64,000 nt of DNA from Staphylococcus piscifermentans (GCF_900186985.1 NZ_LT906447.1:1178001-1242000); one strand, 5' to 3'. Numbered from the stretch's first letter, positions 29,567-37,642 are shown. The notes: generated from the sequence alone by a model not told the origin. Made by a program: numbers and translations.

Positions 29567-29627
29567 GACCTGAAAACAGGTTCATTGTAGAGATGCAACA
29601 AGATGAACCTGAGGATTCAGGTCTTTT
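29567..29627 (+). terminator. Long two-part hairpin between hemY and the hydrolase-like gene
   Basis: GACCTGAA (29567-29574) pairs with TTCAGGTC (29616-29623), and inside it CAGGTTCAT (29577-29585) pairs with ATGAACCTG (29603-29611). TTTTCC follows. It ends only about 12 bases before the next ribosome site, so it is either the hemY terminator or an attenuator of the next gene. Confidence 0.7.
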
Positions 29628-29651
29628 CCTATTGAGTGAGAGGTGAGCACA

Positions 29652-30209
29652 ATGACTAAAATTATTTTGATTCATGCACAAGGCGCAGATGCGCATTCCA
29701 ATTGGTATGAATGGTTAGAACAATCCTTGAAATTAGAAGGGTATGATATGAATATTTGTAATATCAAACATTCAACTCCTGTCAATATGGATGAGTGGTT
29801 AGACCAACTCAATGAACAAATTGACATTGAAAAGCATGATACGTACTTTGTTACCCACGGATTCGGAACTTTAGCAGGTTTGAAATATCTTGATGTCCAT
29901 ACAGAAAAACGTATAGAAGGTTTTTTCAGTATTGCTGGATATGGTCCAGAAGCTAAAGATGTGGCTCAGAGTCTTCAAGCAAATGATGTGACATTAGATT
30001 ATGAAAGTTTGAAAGATAGAATCGACTACTTCTACGGTTTATGTTCAACTGATGACCCTTATGTTCCGTATAAAGATACTGAGGAATTGATTGACAAACT
30101 CGGAGGAAAAAGCCGTGTCATCAAGAATGGCGGACATTTTACTACAGATGACGGATATGATACATTTTTAGCACTTAAAAATAATATGATGAAAAGAATA
30201 TCGAGATAG
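29652..30209 (+). CDS. RBBP9/YdeN-type alpha/beta hydrolase fold protein, nucleophile apparently lost
   Basis: The 185-residue protein follows the YdeN/RBBP9 pattern: N-terminal IILIHAQGADAHSNWYEWLE, central YFVTHGFGTLAGL, CSTDDPYVP and C-terminal NGGHFTTDDGY. In active members the central motif is H-S-L-G, with serine as nucleophile; here it reads H69-G70-F71-G72. The acid (D134/D135) and the histidine (H162) positions are kept. The protein is probably non-catalytic or uses another residue. ATG at 29652 is chosen because AGAGGTG precedes it. Function unknown. Confidence 0.75.
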   Translation: MTKIILIHAQGADAHSNWYEWLEQSLKLEGYDMNICNIKHSTPVNMDEWLDQLNEQIDIEKHDTYFVTHGFGTLAGLKYLDVHTEKRIEGFFSIAGYGPEAKDVAQSLQANDVTLDYESLKDRIDYFYGLCSTDDPYVPYKDTEELIDKLGGKSRVIKNGGHFTTDDGYDTFLALKNNMMKRISR

Positions 30210-30214
30210 AGAGA

Positions 30215-30268
30215 GAAGCGGGACAGAAATAACTTTAAATAATGTTATTTCGTTGTCCCGCTTCTTTT
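30215..30268 (+). terminator. Terminator after the hydrolase-like gene
   Basis: GAAGCGGGACA / TGTCCCGCTTC enclose an inner AAATAAC..GTTATTT stem. It has the same GAAATAA-type core as other terminators in the window. Confidence 0.9.
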
Positions 30269-30288
30269 CGTACGATGAGTTTAAAGTA

Positions 30289-30325
30289 AAACTGTCGAGA
30301 CTCGGGTTGGTTGCCTATATACTTT
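30289..30325 (-). repeat. Solitary copy related to the 43-bp tandem repeat at 45889-46146
   Basis: AAACTGTCGAGACTCG...TTGCCTATATACTTT matches the reverse complement of the second array unit at about 28 of 37 aligned positions without gaps. Both the AAACTGTCGAG end and the GCCTATA block are conserved. It lies in the intergenic space between convergent genes. Confidence 0.7.
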
Positions 30326-30390
30326 GCCCAGACTCTCACCTTCACCAACTATCACTACAAAATTGTTCGTTATATATTATCCAAAGAAAA

Positions 30391-30424
30391 AGGATTGAGA
30401 CCTCTATGGAAGTCCCAATCCTTC
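30391..30424 (-). terminator. Terminator of nadBCA (minus strand)
   Basis: On the minus strand the stem AGGATTGGGACT / AGGTCTCAATCCT is followed by TTTTTCTTTGG, just past the nadA stop. Confidence 0.85.
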
Positions 30425-30428
30425 TTCT

Positions 30429-31529
30429 TTATGTGATGCTCAACATACGATCTAAACTTTCTTTCGCATATTTAGCTGTTTCTGCATCAACATTAATAAT
30501 ATTATCTTTGTTGCCATCTAAAATTTTATCTAAACACCAAGCTAGGTGAGGCAAGTCGATTCGATTCATAGTCAAACAAGAGCACATCAACGGATTAAGT
30601 GAATCGATAGTAATATCTTGGTAGGTTTCTTTCAAACGATTGACTAAATTCATTTCCGTGCCGACTAACCAGCGTGACCCTTTAGGCGCGTTTTTAATTG
30701 TTTCGATGATATAACGTGTAGAACCAGCATAATCAGCAGCTTGAACGACTTCGAATTCACATTCTGGATGAACAATAACATTGATTTCAGGGTCGCGTTC
30801 ACGTGCTAAATCAATATGTCCTTTATGGAATTTTTCATGGACTGAGCAGTGGCCTTTCCATAAAACAATACGTAAGTCTTCTAAATTGCCTTCATAAATT
30901 AGTTCTTTTGCAATCGGATCCCAGACAGCCATTTGTTCTAGTGGAATACCTAAATCATAAGCAGTATTTCTTCCTAAATGTTGGTCAGGCAAGAAGAGAA
31001 TGACTTTACCTTGCTTCAAGGCCCAGTCTACTACTGATTTTGCATTTCCGCTGGTAACACAAGAGCCGCCGTGTTCACCGACAAATTTCTTAATTGCTGC
31101 TGTAGAGTTTACATATGTTAATGGCAAGATATCTAAATTGAACTGTTCAGTTAAGACATCATAACCATGTAAAGCTTGTGTGATATTGGCCATATCTGCC
31201 ATAGAACAACCTGCTGATAAGTCTGGAAGATAGATATCTTGTGAGTCGCTTGTTAAGATATCAGCTGTTTCAGCCATGAAATGCACACCGTTGAAAACAA
31301 AGTATTCAGCAGCTGTATTTTCTTTACAGATTCTTGCTAATTCTAAAGAATCTCCTGTGATATCAGCAAATTGTACTACTTCATCTTTTTGATAATGATG
31401 CGTCGGCATAAATAAACGATCGCCGAGCTCGTCTTTAATATTTTGAATATGATTCTCTAATTCCTCTTGTGACATTTGTAAATATTTTTCAGGAATAGAT
31501 TTTGACACAGACAACATAGGGTTAAACAT
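30429..31529 (-). CDS. nadA: Quinolinate synthase NadA
   Basis: It condenses iminoaspartate with dihydroxyacetone phosphate to quinolinate using a 4Fe-4S cluster. The three expected cluster-cysteine regions are present: SCVTSGNAK, VHPECEFEV and MCSCLTMNR. The long (366 residue) Bacillus-type form is seen. The ATG abuts the nadC stop directly (TAAATG). It is the last gene of the nadB-nadC-nadA operon. Confidence 0.95.
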   Translation of the reverse strand: MFNPMLSVSKSIPEKYLQMSQEELENHIQNIKDELGDRLFMPTHHYQKDEVVQFADITGDSLELARICKENTAAEYFVFNGVHFMAETADILTSDSQDIYLPDLSAGCSMADMANITQALHGYDVLTEQFNLDILPLTYVNSTAAIKKFVGEHGGSCVTSGNAKSVVDWALKQGKVILFLPDQHLGRNTAYDLGIPLEQMAVWDPIAKELIYEGNLEDLRIVLWKGHCSVHEKFHKGHIDLARERDPEINVIVHPECEFEVVQAADYAGSTRYIIETIKNAPKGSRWLVGTEMNLVNRLKETYQDITIDSLNPLMCSCLTMNRIDLPHLAWCLDKILDGNKDNIINVDAETAKYAKESLDRMLSIT

Positions 31530-32363
31530 TTAAATCACAACCTTTGCAGAAATATCGAGCGCGTTTTGCGCATAGAATAGGGAACCCATTGAGATATAGT
31601 CGACACCTGTTTCAGCATATTCAACTATGTTTGATTCATTGATGTTTCCAGATGCTTCTGTTTGAATGGCTTCAGGCACTAGACTGATATGTTCAGCAAT
31701 CCATTCAGGTTTTTGGTTATCGAACATAATAATATCTACATTATTCGAAATGGCAGTTTGCAACATGTCTTCATTTTCAATTTCAACTTCTATTTTATCC
31801 ATTGGTCCTACAACTTTTTTGGCATTTTCAATGGCTGCATCCATTGATTTGCTGAAGGCGATATGATTATCTTTTAACATTAAACCGTCATTAAGCGAAC
31901 GACGATGATTGAATCCGCCGCCAACAGTAACTGCAAATTTTTCAAAGATACCAAGTCCAGGAGTTGTTTTACGTGTATCTACAAGACGCGTAGAAGTATG
32001 TGCAATTTTATCGGCAATGCGTCTTATTTTAGTAGCAATACCTGACATACGCTGAATCAAGTTCAATACAATACGTTCCATTGTTAATAGGACATAGACC
32101 GGACCTTTGATGTGAGCAATAATATCTTCAGGATGGATGCTATCTCCATCTTTTACTTTTAGTGAAATTTCAACCGTTGAATCTAATAATTTAAAAGATT
32201 CATTGATAATAGCCTCACCACAAAAAATCCCGGTATCTTTAGATTTTAGTGTGAGTGTACCAATTTGTGTCTGATCAAAGATGTGTGTTGCTAAGTCCCC
32301 GTATTGGTTATCCTCAATGTAGAATTGAGTGATTTTCTCGCGTACGAGTAATGGATTTAACAT
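31530..32363 (-). CDS. nadC: Nicotinate-nucleotide pyrophosphorylase (carboxylating)
   Basis: It converts quinolinate and PRPP to nicotinate mononucleotide. Motifs include RMSGIATK, LVDTRKTTPGLG, HRRSLNDGLMLKDNH and EVEIEN. The start at 32363 is well supported by AGGAGG eight bases upstream, which places 50 bases of overlap with the end of nadB in another frame; translational coupling is likely. Confidence 0.94.
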   Translation of the reverse strand: MLNPLLVREKITQFYIEDNQYGDLATHIFDQTQIGTLTLKSKDTGIFCGEAIINESFKLLDSTVEISLKVKDGDSIHPEDIIAHIKGPVYVLLTMERIVLNLIQRMSGIATKIRRIADKIAHTSTRLVDTRKTTPGLGIFEKFAVTVGGGFNHRRSLNDGLMLKDNHIAFSKSMDAAIENAKKVVGPMDKIEVEIENEDMLQTAISNNVDIIMFDNQKPEWIAEHISLVPEAIQTEASGNINESNIVEYAETGVDYISMGSLFYAQNALDISAKVVI

Positions 32364-33888
32364 TTTCCTTGCCTCCTGATTTAAGTTCTACAACTTGCTT
32401 TTGCCAACTGTTATTTTGAGTTGGAAAATCTGTTCTATAATGCACGCCTCTAGATTCGTTACGTTCAATGGCTGATGTACAAATCAATTGCAGCATTTTA
32501 ACCGTACAGTAACGCTGCCAAGCTGATTTGGTAATATTTTCTGTAATAGGTGCATCCGTCAGAACGTCTTGAATTTTTTCCAAGTAAGTTTTCATTTGAA
32601 CTGCATTTCTTTCAACACCTAAGACGTCAAAGCTTTGATGTTGCAAAGTTTGAGCATCTGCTTCGGTAATTACAGGTATTTGAATACTGTGTTGGAAATG
32701 TATCGGGTCAATAGGACGGATAGTTCGGTTGACTTTATCCGCTGCTAAAGCACCCATAACGAGTCCTTCGAGCAGCGAGTTGCTTGCTAAACGATTTGCA
32801 CCATGGAAGTTGGTACAAGCTGCTTCTCCGACAGCATAAAGATTTTCATAAGCTGTTGACCCATCGACTTTAGTTTGAATACCTCCAACCGTATAATGCG
32901 CACCAGGTGTCACAGGTATAAGTTGTTTCAACATTGCTCCTGGATAATGTTTTTGCACTGCTGCATAAATAGTAGGGAAACGTTCAGGGAAATGAGGAAT
33001 TGCCTGGATATTTAAGAAACATTCATGTCCCTCTTGTTGCTGATGGTATAACGCTCTGCTTGTAACATCGCGAGGGGCTAAACTTTTCATAGGGTGCAAT
33101 TCATCCATAAATTGTTTGCCAGTTTCGTTTACCAATATTGCACCTGCACCTCGAACAGCTTCAGAAACTAAACTGAATGCTTCTTTAGGCTTCCCGAGCA
33201 AGGTAGGGTGAAATTGAATCATTTCCATACTTTCTAGTGTCAACCCGTGATGTAAGGCCAAGATAGGGCCTGATGCTAATGAGTGGGGAATATTGGAATT
33301 AGTTGTAAACACATTATTAATTCCGCCAGTCGCTAAAACCACAGCATCTGCTTCGATACTTTCTAAATTATTATTACAATCTAAAGTTAAAACACCGCAA
33401 ATCTCATTTGCTGTGTTAGTTAATAAATCGATAACTTCTGTTTCTTCAATAATAGATAAGTTTGGATGGTCTAAATGTGCGACCATATGTTGAGCGATGA
33501 ATTTACCTGTCTGATCTCCGCCAGCATGCAAGATTCTAGGTTTACAATGTGCTCCTTCCATTGCATAATCGAGTTCTCCTGATTTGGAGTTTTTATCAAA
33601 AGATAAACCTTCATCAATTAACTCCTGAATAAAAGGGTAACTTTTAGTAATGACTTCTTGAATCACTTCAAAATCACCCATCTCAGCACCAGCTTTAAAT
33701 GTATCAATACTATGAGCTAAGCCGTTATCACTTTCATTTTTAGAAAAACAGATACCGCCTTGCGCAAAGTTACTATTATTCTCAGTAAGTTGATCTTTAG
33801 TTATGCAAACGACTTCAATATCATGATTTAAATGACGAATGAATGAAAGGGCGGCAATTCCACTTCCGACAACAATTACCCGTCTCAT
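32314..33888 (-). CDS. nadB: L-aspartate oxidase
   Basis: The 524-residue flavoprotein oxidises aspartate to iminoaspartate, the first step of de novo NAD synthesis. It has the N-terminal FAD motif VIVVGSGIAALSFI, the NFAQGGICFS loop, the active-site arginine/histidine region (SEAVRGAGAILVNETGKQFMDELHP), TPGAHYTVGGIQT and the C-terminal HYRTDFP. The end overlaps nadC by 50 bases. Transcription diverges from the cysteine desulfurase, with a palindrome in the shared promoter region. Confidence 0.95.
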   Translation of the reverse strand: MRRVIVVGSGIAALSFIRHLNHDIEVVCITKDQLTENNSNFAQGGICFSKNESDNGLAHSIDTFKAGAEMGDFEVIQEVITKSYPFIQELIDEGLSFDKNSKSGELDYAMEGAHCKPRILHAGGDQTGKFIAQHMVAHLDHPNLSIIEETEVIDLLTNTANEICGVLTLDCNNNLESIEADAVVLATGGINNVFTTNSNIPHSLASGPILALHHGLTLESMEMIQFHPTLLGKPKEAFSLVSEAVRGAGAILVNETGKQFMDELHPMKSLAPRDVTSRALYHQQQEGHECFLNIQAIPHFPERFPTIYAAVQKHYPGAMLKQLIPVTPGAHYTVGGIQTKVDGSTAYENLYAVGEAACTNFHGANRLASNSLLEGLVMGALAADKVNRTIRPIDPIHFQHSIQIPVITEADAQTLQHQSFDVLGVERNAVQMKTYLEKIQDVLTDAPITENITKSAWQRYCTVKMLQLICTSAIERNESRGVHYRTDFPTQNNSWQKQVVELKSGGKENVKSITRTRENHSILH

Positions 33889-33914
33889 GTTTACACCTCT
33901 ATTTACATTAGTAT

Positions 33915-33940
33915 ATACAAATATGTTAACATGTATGTAT
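33915..33940. promoter_or_regulatory. Candidate NiaR operator between nadBCA and nifS-niaR
   Basis: ATGTTAACAT (33923-33932) is a perfect 10-bp palindrome. It lies at the centre of a larger dyad, with ATACA (33915-33919) and TGTAT (33936-33940) at equal distance on each side. It sits between the divergent nadB and desulfurase genes. The regulator NiaR is encoded in the rightward operon, so joint repression by NiaR with niacin is likely. This is inferred. Confidence 0.65.
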
Positions 33941-33989
33941 GCAATGATTTTGTCATATAATTAAGATAAATGCAAGTGGGGGAAGCAGT

Positions 33990-35093
33990 ATGATTTATTT
34001 AGATAATGCATCGACAACCAAACCAGCAGAAGAAGTGTTAGAGATTTATCAAGAAGCACAGAAGGCTCTATTTTTTAATAGTGAGAGTTTGCATGCTGGT
34101 GGCGAAATGGTGCGAGAAGCTTTGGATTCTAGCAGAAAGTATATACAGAAAAAATTTAATACTAAAAAAGAAGTGCTCTTTACTACGAGCGGTTCACATG
34201 CCAACCAAATAGCCATCACTACTTATTTGCAACAAGCACCTGAAGGCAGAGTAATTGTATCTCCGTATGAACATCCATCTATAGCTGCGGCGCTAGAACC
34301 TTTTTCAAAGCAATTTGAAATCCTTGAGATGCCTTTAAATCAAAAAGGAGAGATTGATTTAGCAGGTTTAGCTGAATTAATTACAGATGAAACTGTGCTA
34401 TTAATCGCGCAGCATGTGAGTTCGGAAACCGGGTATATCTTACCCGTGCATGAAATAGCAGCTATGGGAGCGGAACAAAATATTCCGGTGCATGTAGACG
34501 GTGTTCAAGCTGTACATAAGATAGCAGACATGCATATCGATGATTTTACTTCTTACACTTTCTCAGGGCATAAATTTAATGGGACAAAGGGAAGCGCTGC
34601 TTTATTGATTGATCATAAATCCTTAAGACCGACAAATATTCACTATTTTCATGAAGAAGGTACTAGAAATGGGACATTAGATGTACCTAGTATATTGGCG
34701 ATGACGAAGGCACTCTCTTTAGATGCGGACATTGCGCATTTGGAAAAAATTTATCAACATGCATTAACACGTGCAGTAGATGCAAATTTTACAGTTCTAA
34801 AATATAATCATCATGCACCTCATATTATTGGCTTATTAACGCCGCATTTTGAAGGGCAATATATTATGCAGACACTATCAAGCCGTAATATTTGTATCTC
34901 AACTGGTACGGCATGCGGTCATGGTTTATTGCTAAGTGATGGATTAATGCATAAAATAAATGATGAACACCAAGAAGCAGATCAATATATCAGAATTTCA
35001 TTTTCAAAAAATACACAGATTAATGAAATAGATCAGTGCTTTGAACAAATAGAGACTATACTAAAAGGGGTGGCCTTGGATGAGCCAAGCTGA
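33990..35093 (+). CDS. nifS: Cysteine desulfurase, NifS/IscS-like, associated with NAD synthesis
   Basis: The 367-residue PLP enzyme has YLDNASTTKP at the N-terminus, VHVDGVQAVHK, the lysine motif FSGHKFNGTKG (PLP Schiff base) and the cysteine loop SRNICISTGTACGHG. In Bacillus the gene in this position provides sulfur for the NadA iron-sulfur cluster; the same divergent layout supports that role here. It overlaps niaR by 14 bases. Confidence 0.92.
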   Translation: MIYLDNASTTKPAEEVLEIYQEAQKALFFNSESLHAGGEMVREALDSSRKYIQKKFNTKKEVLFTTSGSHANQIAITTYLQQAPEGRVIVSPYEHPSIAAALEPFSKQFEILEMPLNQKGEIDLAGLAELITDETVLLIAQHVSSETGYILPVHEIAAMGAEQNIPVHVDGVQAVHKIADMHIDDFTSYTFSGHKFNGTKGSAALLIDHKSLRPTNIHYFHEEGTRNGTLDVPSILAMTKALSLDADIAHLEKIYQHALTRAVDANFTVLKYNHHAPHIIGLLTPHFEGQYIMQTLSSRNICISTGTACGHGLLLSDGLMHKINDEHQEADQYIRISFSKNTQINEIDQCFEQIETILKGVALDEPS

Positions 35094-35616
35094 TGAAAGA
35101 AGAGCAGAAATTGTTGAACTGCTTAAAATGACAAATGAACCGATTAAAGGGTCCGAATTGAGTCAACGATTCGGAGTCTCTCGTCAAATTATCGTGAAAG
35201 ATATTTCACACTTGAAAACGAGAGATTATGCAATTAAGTCAACGAGTAAAGGATACTTTTTAAATATTGAACCGCAGGGGAAGACACATAAACGATTAGT
35301 GATGTGTCAACATGATTTTGATGAGATGGAAGCGGAACTTTCTATCATAGTTGAAAATGGCGCTATGATTGATGACGTATCAGTGGAACATCCAGTATAC
35401 GGCAACATCCGGGCTGAACTCATGATAGAAACACCTGAAGATATTCAAGTGTTTATTGAAGAAATGACGAAATTTAAAGGAACGATGTTAGCACAGTTGA
35501 CAGATGGAATTCATCTGCATACACTTTCTGCTGATACTGAAAAAATTCTTGAAAATGCAGTTGAAGATTTAGAAAGGCAAGGATTTATTGTAGGGACAGA
35601 AGAACCAACTAAATAA
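35080..35616 (+). CDS. niaR: Niacin-responsive repressor NiaR (YrxA)
   Basis: The 178-residue protein has an N-terminal winged HTH (RRAEIVELLKMTNEPIKGSELSQRFGVSRQIIVKDI) and a C-terminal 3H domain with conserved histidines (VMCQHDFDEMEAEL, SVEHPVYG, DGIHLHTL). NiaR represses NAD-synthesis and niacin-uptake genes when nicotinic acid is plentiful. It is co-transcribed with the desulfurase and divergent from its likely target nadBCA. Confidence 0.93.
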   Translation: MSQADERRAEIVELLKMTNEPIKGSELSQRFGVSRQIIVKDISHLKTRDYAIKSTSKGYFLNIEPQGKTHKRLVMCQHDFDEMEAELSIIVENGAMIDDVSVEHPVYGNIRAELMIETPEDIQVFIEEMTKFKGTMLAQLTDGIHLHTLSADTEKILENAVEDLERQGFIVGTEEPTK

Positions 35617-35630
35617 TAAGTGACTGTGTA

Positions 35631-35685
35631 CTGCACCCCTAAAGTTGAACCTGGAAAATTCAACTATAGGGGTGTTTATTTATGG
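35631..35685 (+). mobile_element. Possible IS3-family (IS150-group) end remnant acting as terminator
   Basis: TGTACTGCACCCCTAAAGTT resembles the terminal inverted repeat of IS150-group elements (TGTACTGCACCC...). It forms a hairpin with the following TTCAACTATAGGGGTG. No transposase ORF is adjacent. It could equally be an ordinary terminator for niaR, which it is positioned to be. Confidence 0.4.
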
Positions 35686-35837
35686 TTTGGTATGCTCAAG
35701 TTCATAATAAAATAACTGAATTGCATTTAAATTCAGAGTATTAAAACTTTTATATTGTAGGTAATTTACTTTGTTTTCGAAATACTAATGATATATAATA
35801 TATATCGAAATACTCGGAATTGAGGTGTTATCGGGAA

Positions 35838-36461
35838 ATGGAATTTATGGATATATTTAAGAAGTGGGCACCAGAATATGATGCTACTGTAAGTGGAGAG
35901 AACGAAGAATACAGAGATGTTTTTATCAATTATTCAGAAATGTTGAATGAATTGGCAAGCACAGCAGAAGGTAAAGTACTTGAAATCGGGGCAGGTACTG
36001 GAAATCTGACTTTGATGTTGAAAGATAAAGGCAATGAGGTATCAGCAATTGATCCGTCTGAGGATATGCGTGCAGTTGCCAATGAAACTAAGCATTTAAA
36101 TGTGCAGTATGGTCATTTCTTCGACATACCATTTGATGAATCATTTAACTATATTGTAACTTCATTCGCATTTCATCATGTGAAACCTGAAGAAAAGGCA
36201 GGAGCAATCCAAAATATGATGAATGCTTTAACAGCGGATGGTAAGTTGTTGATTCTAGATACAATGTTTGAAAGCGAGAAATATAAGCAAGATTTAATTC
36301 ATTACTATAACAACAAAGAATACTTCAATTTAACTGAGGATTTACAAACAGAATATTATACGTATATTGAAGATTTGAAAGCCATAGTAAAAGATTTAGG
36401 TCTCAATTTAGAAATGGTACAAAAAAATAAATTTGCATGGTTAGCTACAATTTCAAAATAA
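35838..36461 (+). CDS. Class I SAM-dependent methyltransferase (YrrT-like)
   Basis: The protein has about 207 residues. The SAM motif I VLEIGAGTGNLTLML is at about residues 45-60, with IDPSEDMRAVA and the post-motif TSFAFHHVKPEEK. The N-terminus (IFKKWAPEYDATVSG) resembles YrrT of Bacillus. GAGGTG precedes the ATG at 35838; an in-frame ATG at 35847 and a TTG at 35820 are alternatives. Substrate unknown. It stands alone. Confidence 0.8.
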   Translation: MEFMDIFKKWAPEYDATVSGENEEYRDVFINYSEMLNELASTAEGKVLEIGAGTGNLTLMLKDKGNEVSAIDPSEDMRAVANETKHLNVQYGHFFDIPFDESFNYIVTSFAFHHVKPEEKAGAIQNMMNALTADGKLLILDTMFESEKYKQDLIHYYNNKEYFNLTEDLQTEYYTYIEDLKAIVKDLGLNLEMVQKNKFAWLATISK

Positions 36462-36483
36462 AAAATGAATCATATTAATTCGT

Positions 36484-36530
36484 AAGGGATGGGAACACTA
36501 TTGACGATGTTTCAATCCCTTTCTTTAATT
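36484..36530 (+). terminator. Terminator after the methyltransferase
   Basis: AAGGGATGGGAACA and TGTTTCAATCCCTTT form a stem, followed by CTTTAATTT. Confidence 0.75.
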
Positions 36531-36785
36531 TAGTAAGTAAATTGTTGATGTAAAATTAAAATGATAATGTTTTTTAAATGAATTACAGACGAAAAACGGC
36601 TTAATTTATTGTCATTTGCTCACTAAAAATAAAGATTTATAGTAATTATATATTTATTACACTAATTTCTTTTAGAATGTGCTTGACGCAAGAAGGGAAA
36701 GTTAATATACTAGTTATTGTCTTGAAAAAAGAAATTAACAAGTTTCAAACCAACAAAACAAAATTCACATTTTGTTTAAAAAGAT

Positions 36786-36815
36786 TTGACATTGCTTAAC
36801 AATGTATGGTATATT
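36786..36815 (+). promoter_or_regulatory. Promoter of the tRNA cluster
   Basis: TTGACA (36786-36791) and TATATT (36810-36815) are 18 bases apart, ending 32 bases before the first tRNA. The 250 bases upstream, back to the previous terminator, are AT-rich and show nothing else I can name. Confidence 0.8.
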
Positions 36816-36847
36816 AAATAGGTAGTCAAATTTACTAATACTATTAT

Positions 36848-36921
<74 letters not shown>

Positions 36922-36937
36922 TACATATTTTTTCTTA

Positions 36938-37013
36938 GGTCTCGTAGTGTAGCGGTTAACACGCCTGCCTGTCACGCAGGAGATCGCGGGTTCGATTCCC
37001 GTCGAGACCGCCA
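36938..37013 (+). tRNA. tRNA-Asp (GTC)
   Basis: Acceptor stem GGTCTCG/CGAGACC, anticodon GTC in CTGTCAC, encoded CCA. Confidence 0.95.
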
Positions 37014-37025
37014 TTTTAATAATAC

Positions 37026-37098
37026 GGTTCAGTAGCTCAGTTGGTAGAGCAATGGATTGAAGCTCCATGTGTCGGCAGTTCGACTCTGTCCTGAACCA
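37026..37098 (+). tRNA. tRNA-Phe (GAA)
   Basis: Acceptor stem GGTTCAG/CTGAACC, anticodon GAA in TTGAAGC, no CCA beyond the discriminator A. Confidence 0.95.
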
Positions 37099-37116
37099 TT
37101 CTTTTAAACTTTGTCT

Positions 37117-37193
37117 GGCGGTTGTGGTGAAGTGGTTAACACATCGGATTGTGGTTCCGACATTCGTGGGTTCGATTCCCATCAACCGCCCCA
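37117..37193 (+). tRNA. tRNA-His (GTG)
   Basis: Anticodon GTG in TTGTGGT. The eight-pair acceptor GGCGGTTG/CAACCGCC includes the extra G-1 opposite C73 typical of tRNA-His. CCA is encoded. Confidence 0.95.
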
Positions 37194-37204
37194 TAATCGT
37201 TAAT

Positions 37205-37278
37205 GCGGGTGTAGTTTAATGGCAAAACCTCAGCCTTCCAAGCTGATGTTGTGGGTTCGATTCCCATCACCCGCTCCA
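37205..37278 (+). tRNA. tRNA-Gly (TCC)
   Basis: Acceptor GCGGGTG/CACCCGC, anticodon TCC in CTTCCAA, encoded CCA. Confidence 0.95.
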
Positions 37279-37290
37279 TTATTTGATTAT

Positions 37291-37365
37291 TCCACAGTAG
37301 CTCAGTGGTAGAGCTATCGGCTGTTAACCGATCGGTCGTAGGTTCGAGTCCTACCTGTGGAGCCA
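37291..37365 (+). tRNA. tRNA-Asn (GTT)
   Basis: Acceptor TCCACAG/CTGTGGA, anticodon GTT in CTGTTAA, encoded CCA. Confidence 0.95.
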
Positions 37366-37366
37366 C

Positions 37367-37438
37367 GGCTCCTTGGTCAAGCGGTTAAGACACCGCCCTT
37401 TCACGGCGGTAACACGGGTTCGAGTCCCGTAGGAGTCA
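37367..37438 (+). tRNA. tRNA-Glu (TTC)
   Basis: Acceptor GGCTCCT/AGGAGTC, anticodon TTC in CTTTCAC. It begins one base after the CCA of tRNA-Asn. Confidence 0.95.
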
Positions 37439-37441
37439 TTC

Positions 37442-37480
37442 AATCAGAAACGAAGTATCGTTTCTGATTTTTTATTTAAT
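37442..37480 (+). terminator. Terminator inside the tRNA cluster
   Basis: AATCAGAAACGA / TCGTTTCTGATT is a perfect 12-bp stem with a 4-base loop and TTTTTT tail. It separates the first seven tRNAs from tRNA-Ser. Confidence 0.92.
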
Positions 37481-37496
37481 TACATATATTATGTAT

Positions 37497-37585
37497 GGAG
37501 AGTTGTCCGAGCTGGCCGAAGGAGCACGCCTGGAAAGTGTGTAGGCGCCACAAGCGTCTCGAGGGTTCGAATCCCTCACTCTCCG
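37497..37585 (+). tRNA. tRNA-Ser (GGA)
   Basis: Long variable arm typical of serine tRNAs, anticodon GGA in CTGGAAA, acceptor GGAGAGT/ACTCTCC. It lies after a terminator, so it needs read-through or its own promoter. Confidence 0.95.
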
Positions 37586-37593
37586 TTAAATTT

Positions 37594-37642
37594 AAGCACC
37601 TTTGCTTTCAATGTTTGTAACATGAGAGCATGGGTGCTTTTT
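37594..37642 (+). terminator. Terminator after tRNA-Ser
   Basis: AAGCACC / GGTGCTT with inner TGCT/AGCA and ATGTT/AACAT pairs, followed by TTTTTG. Confidence 0.85.
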
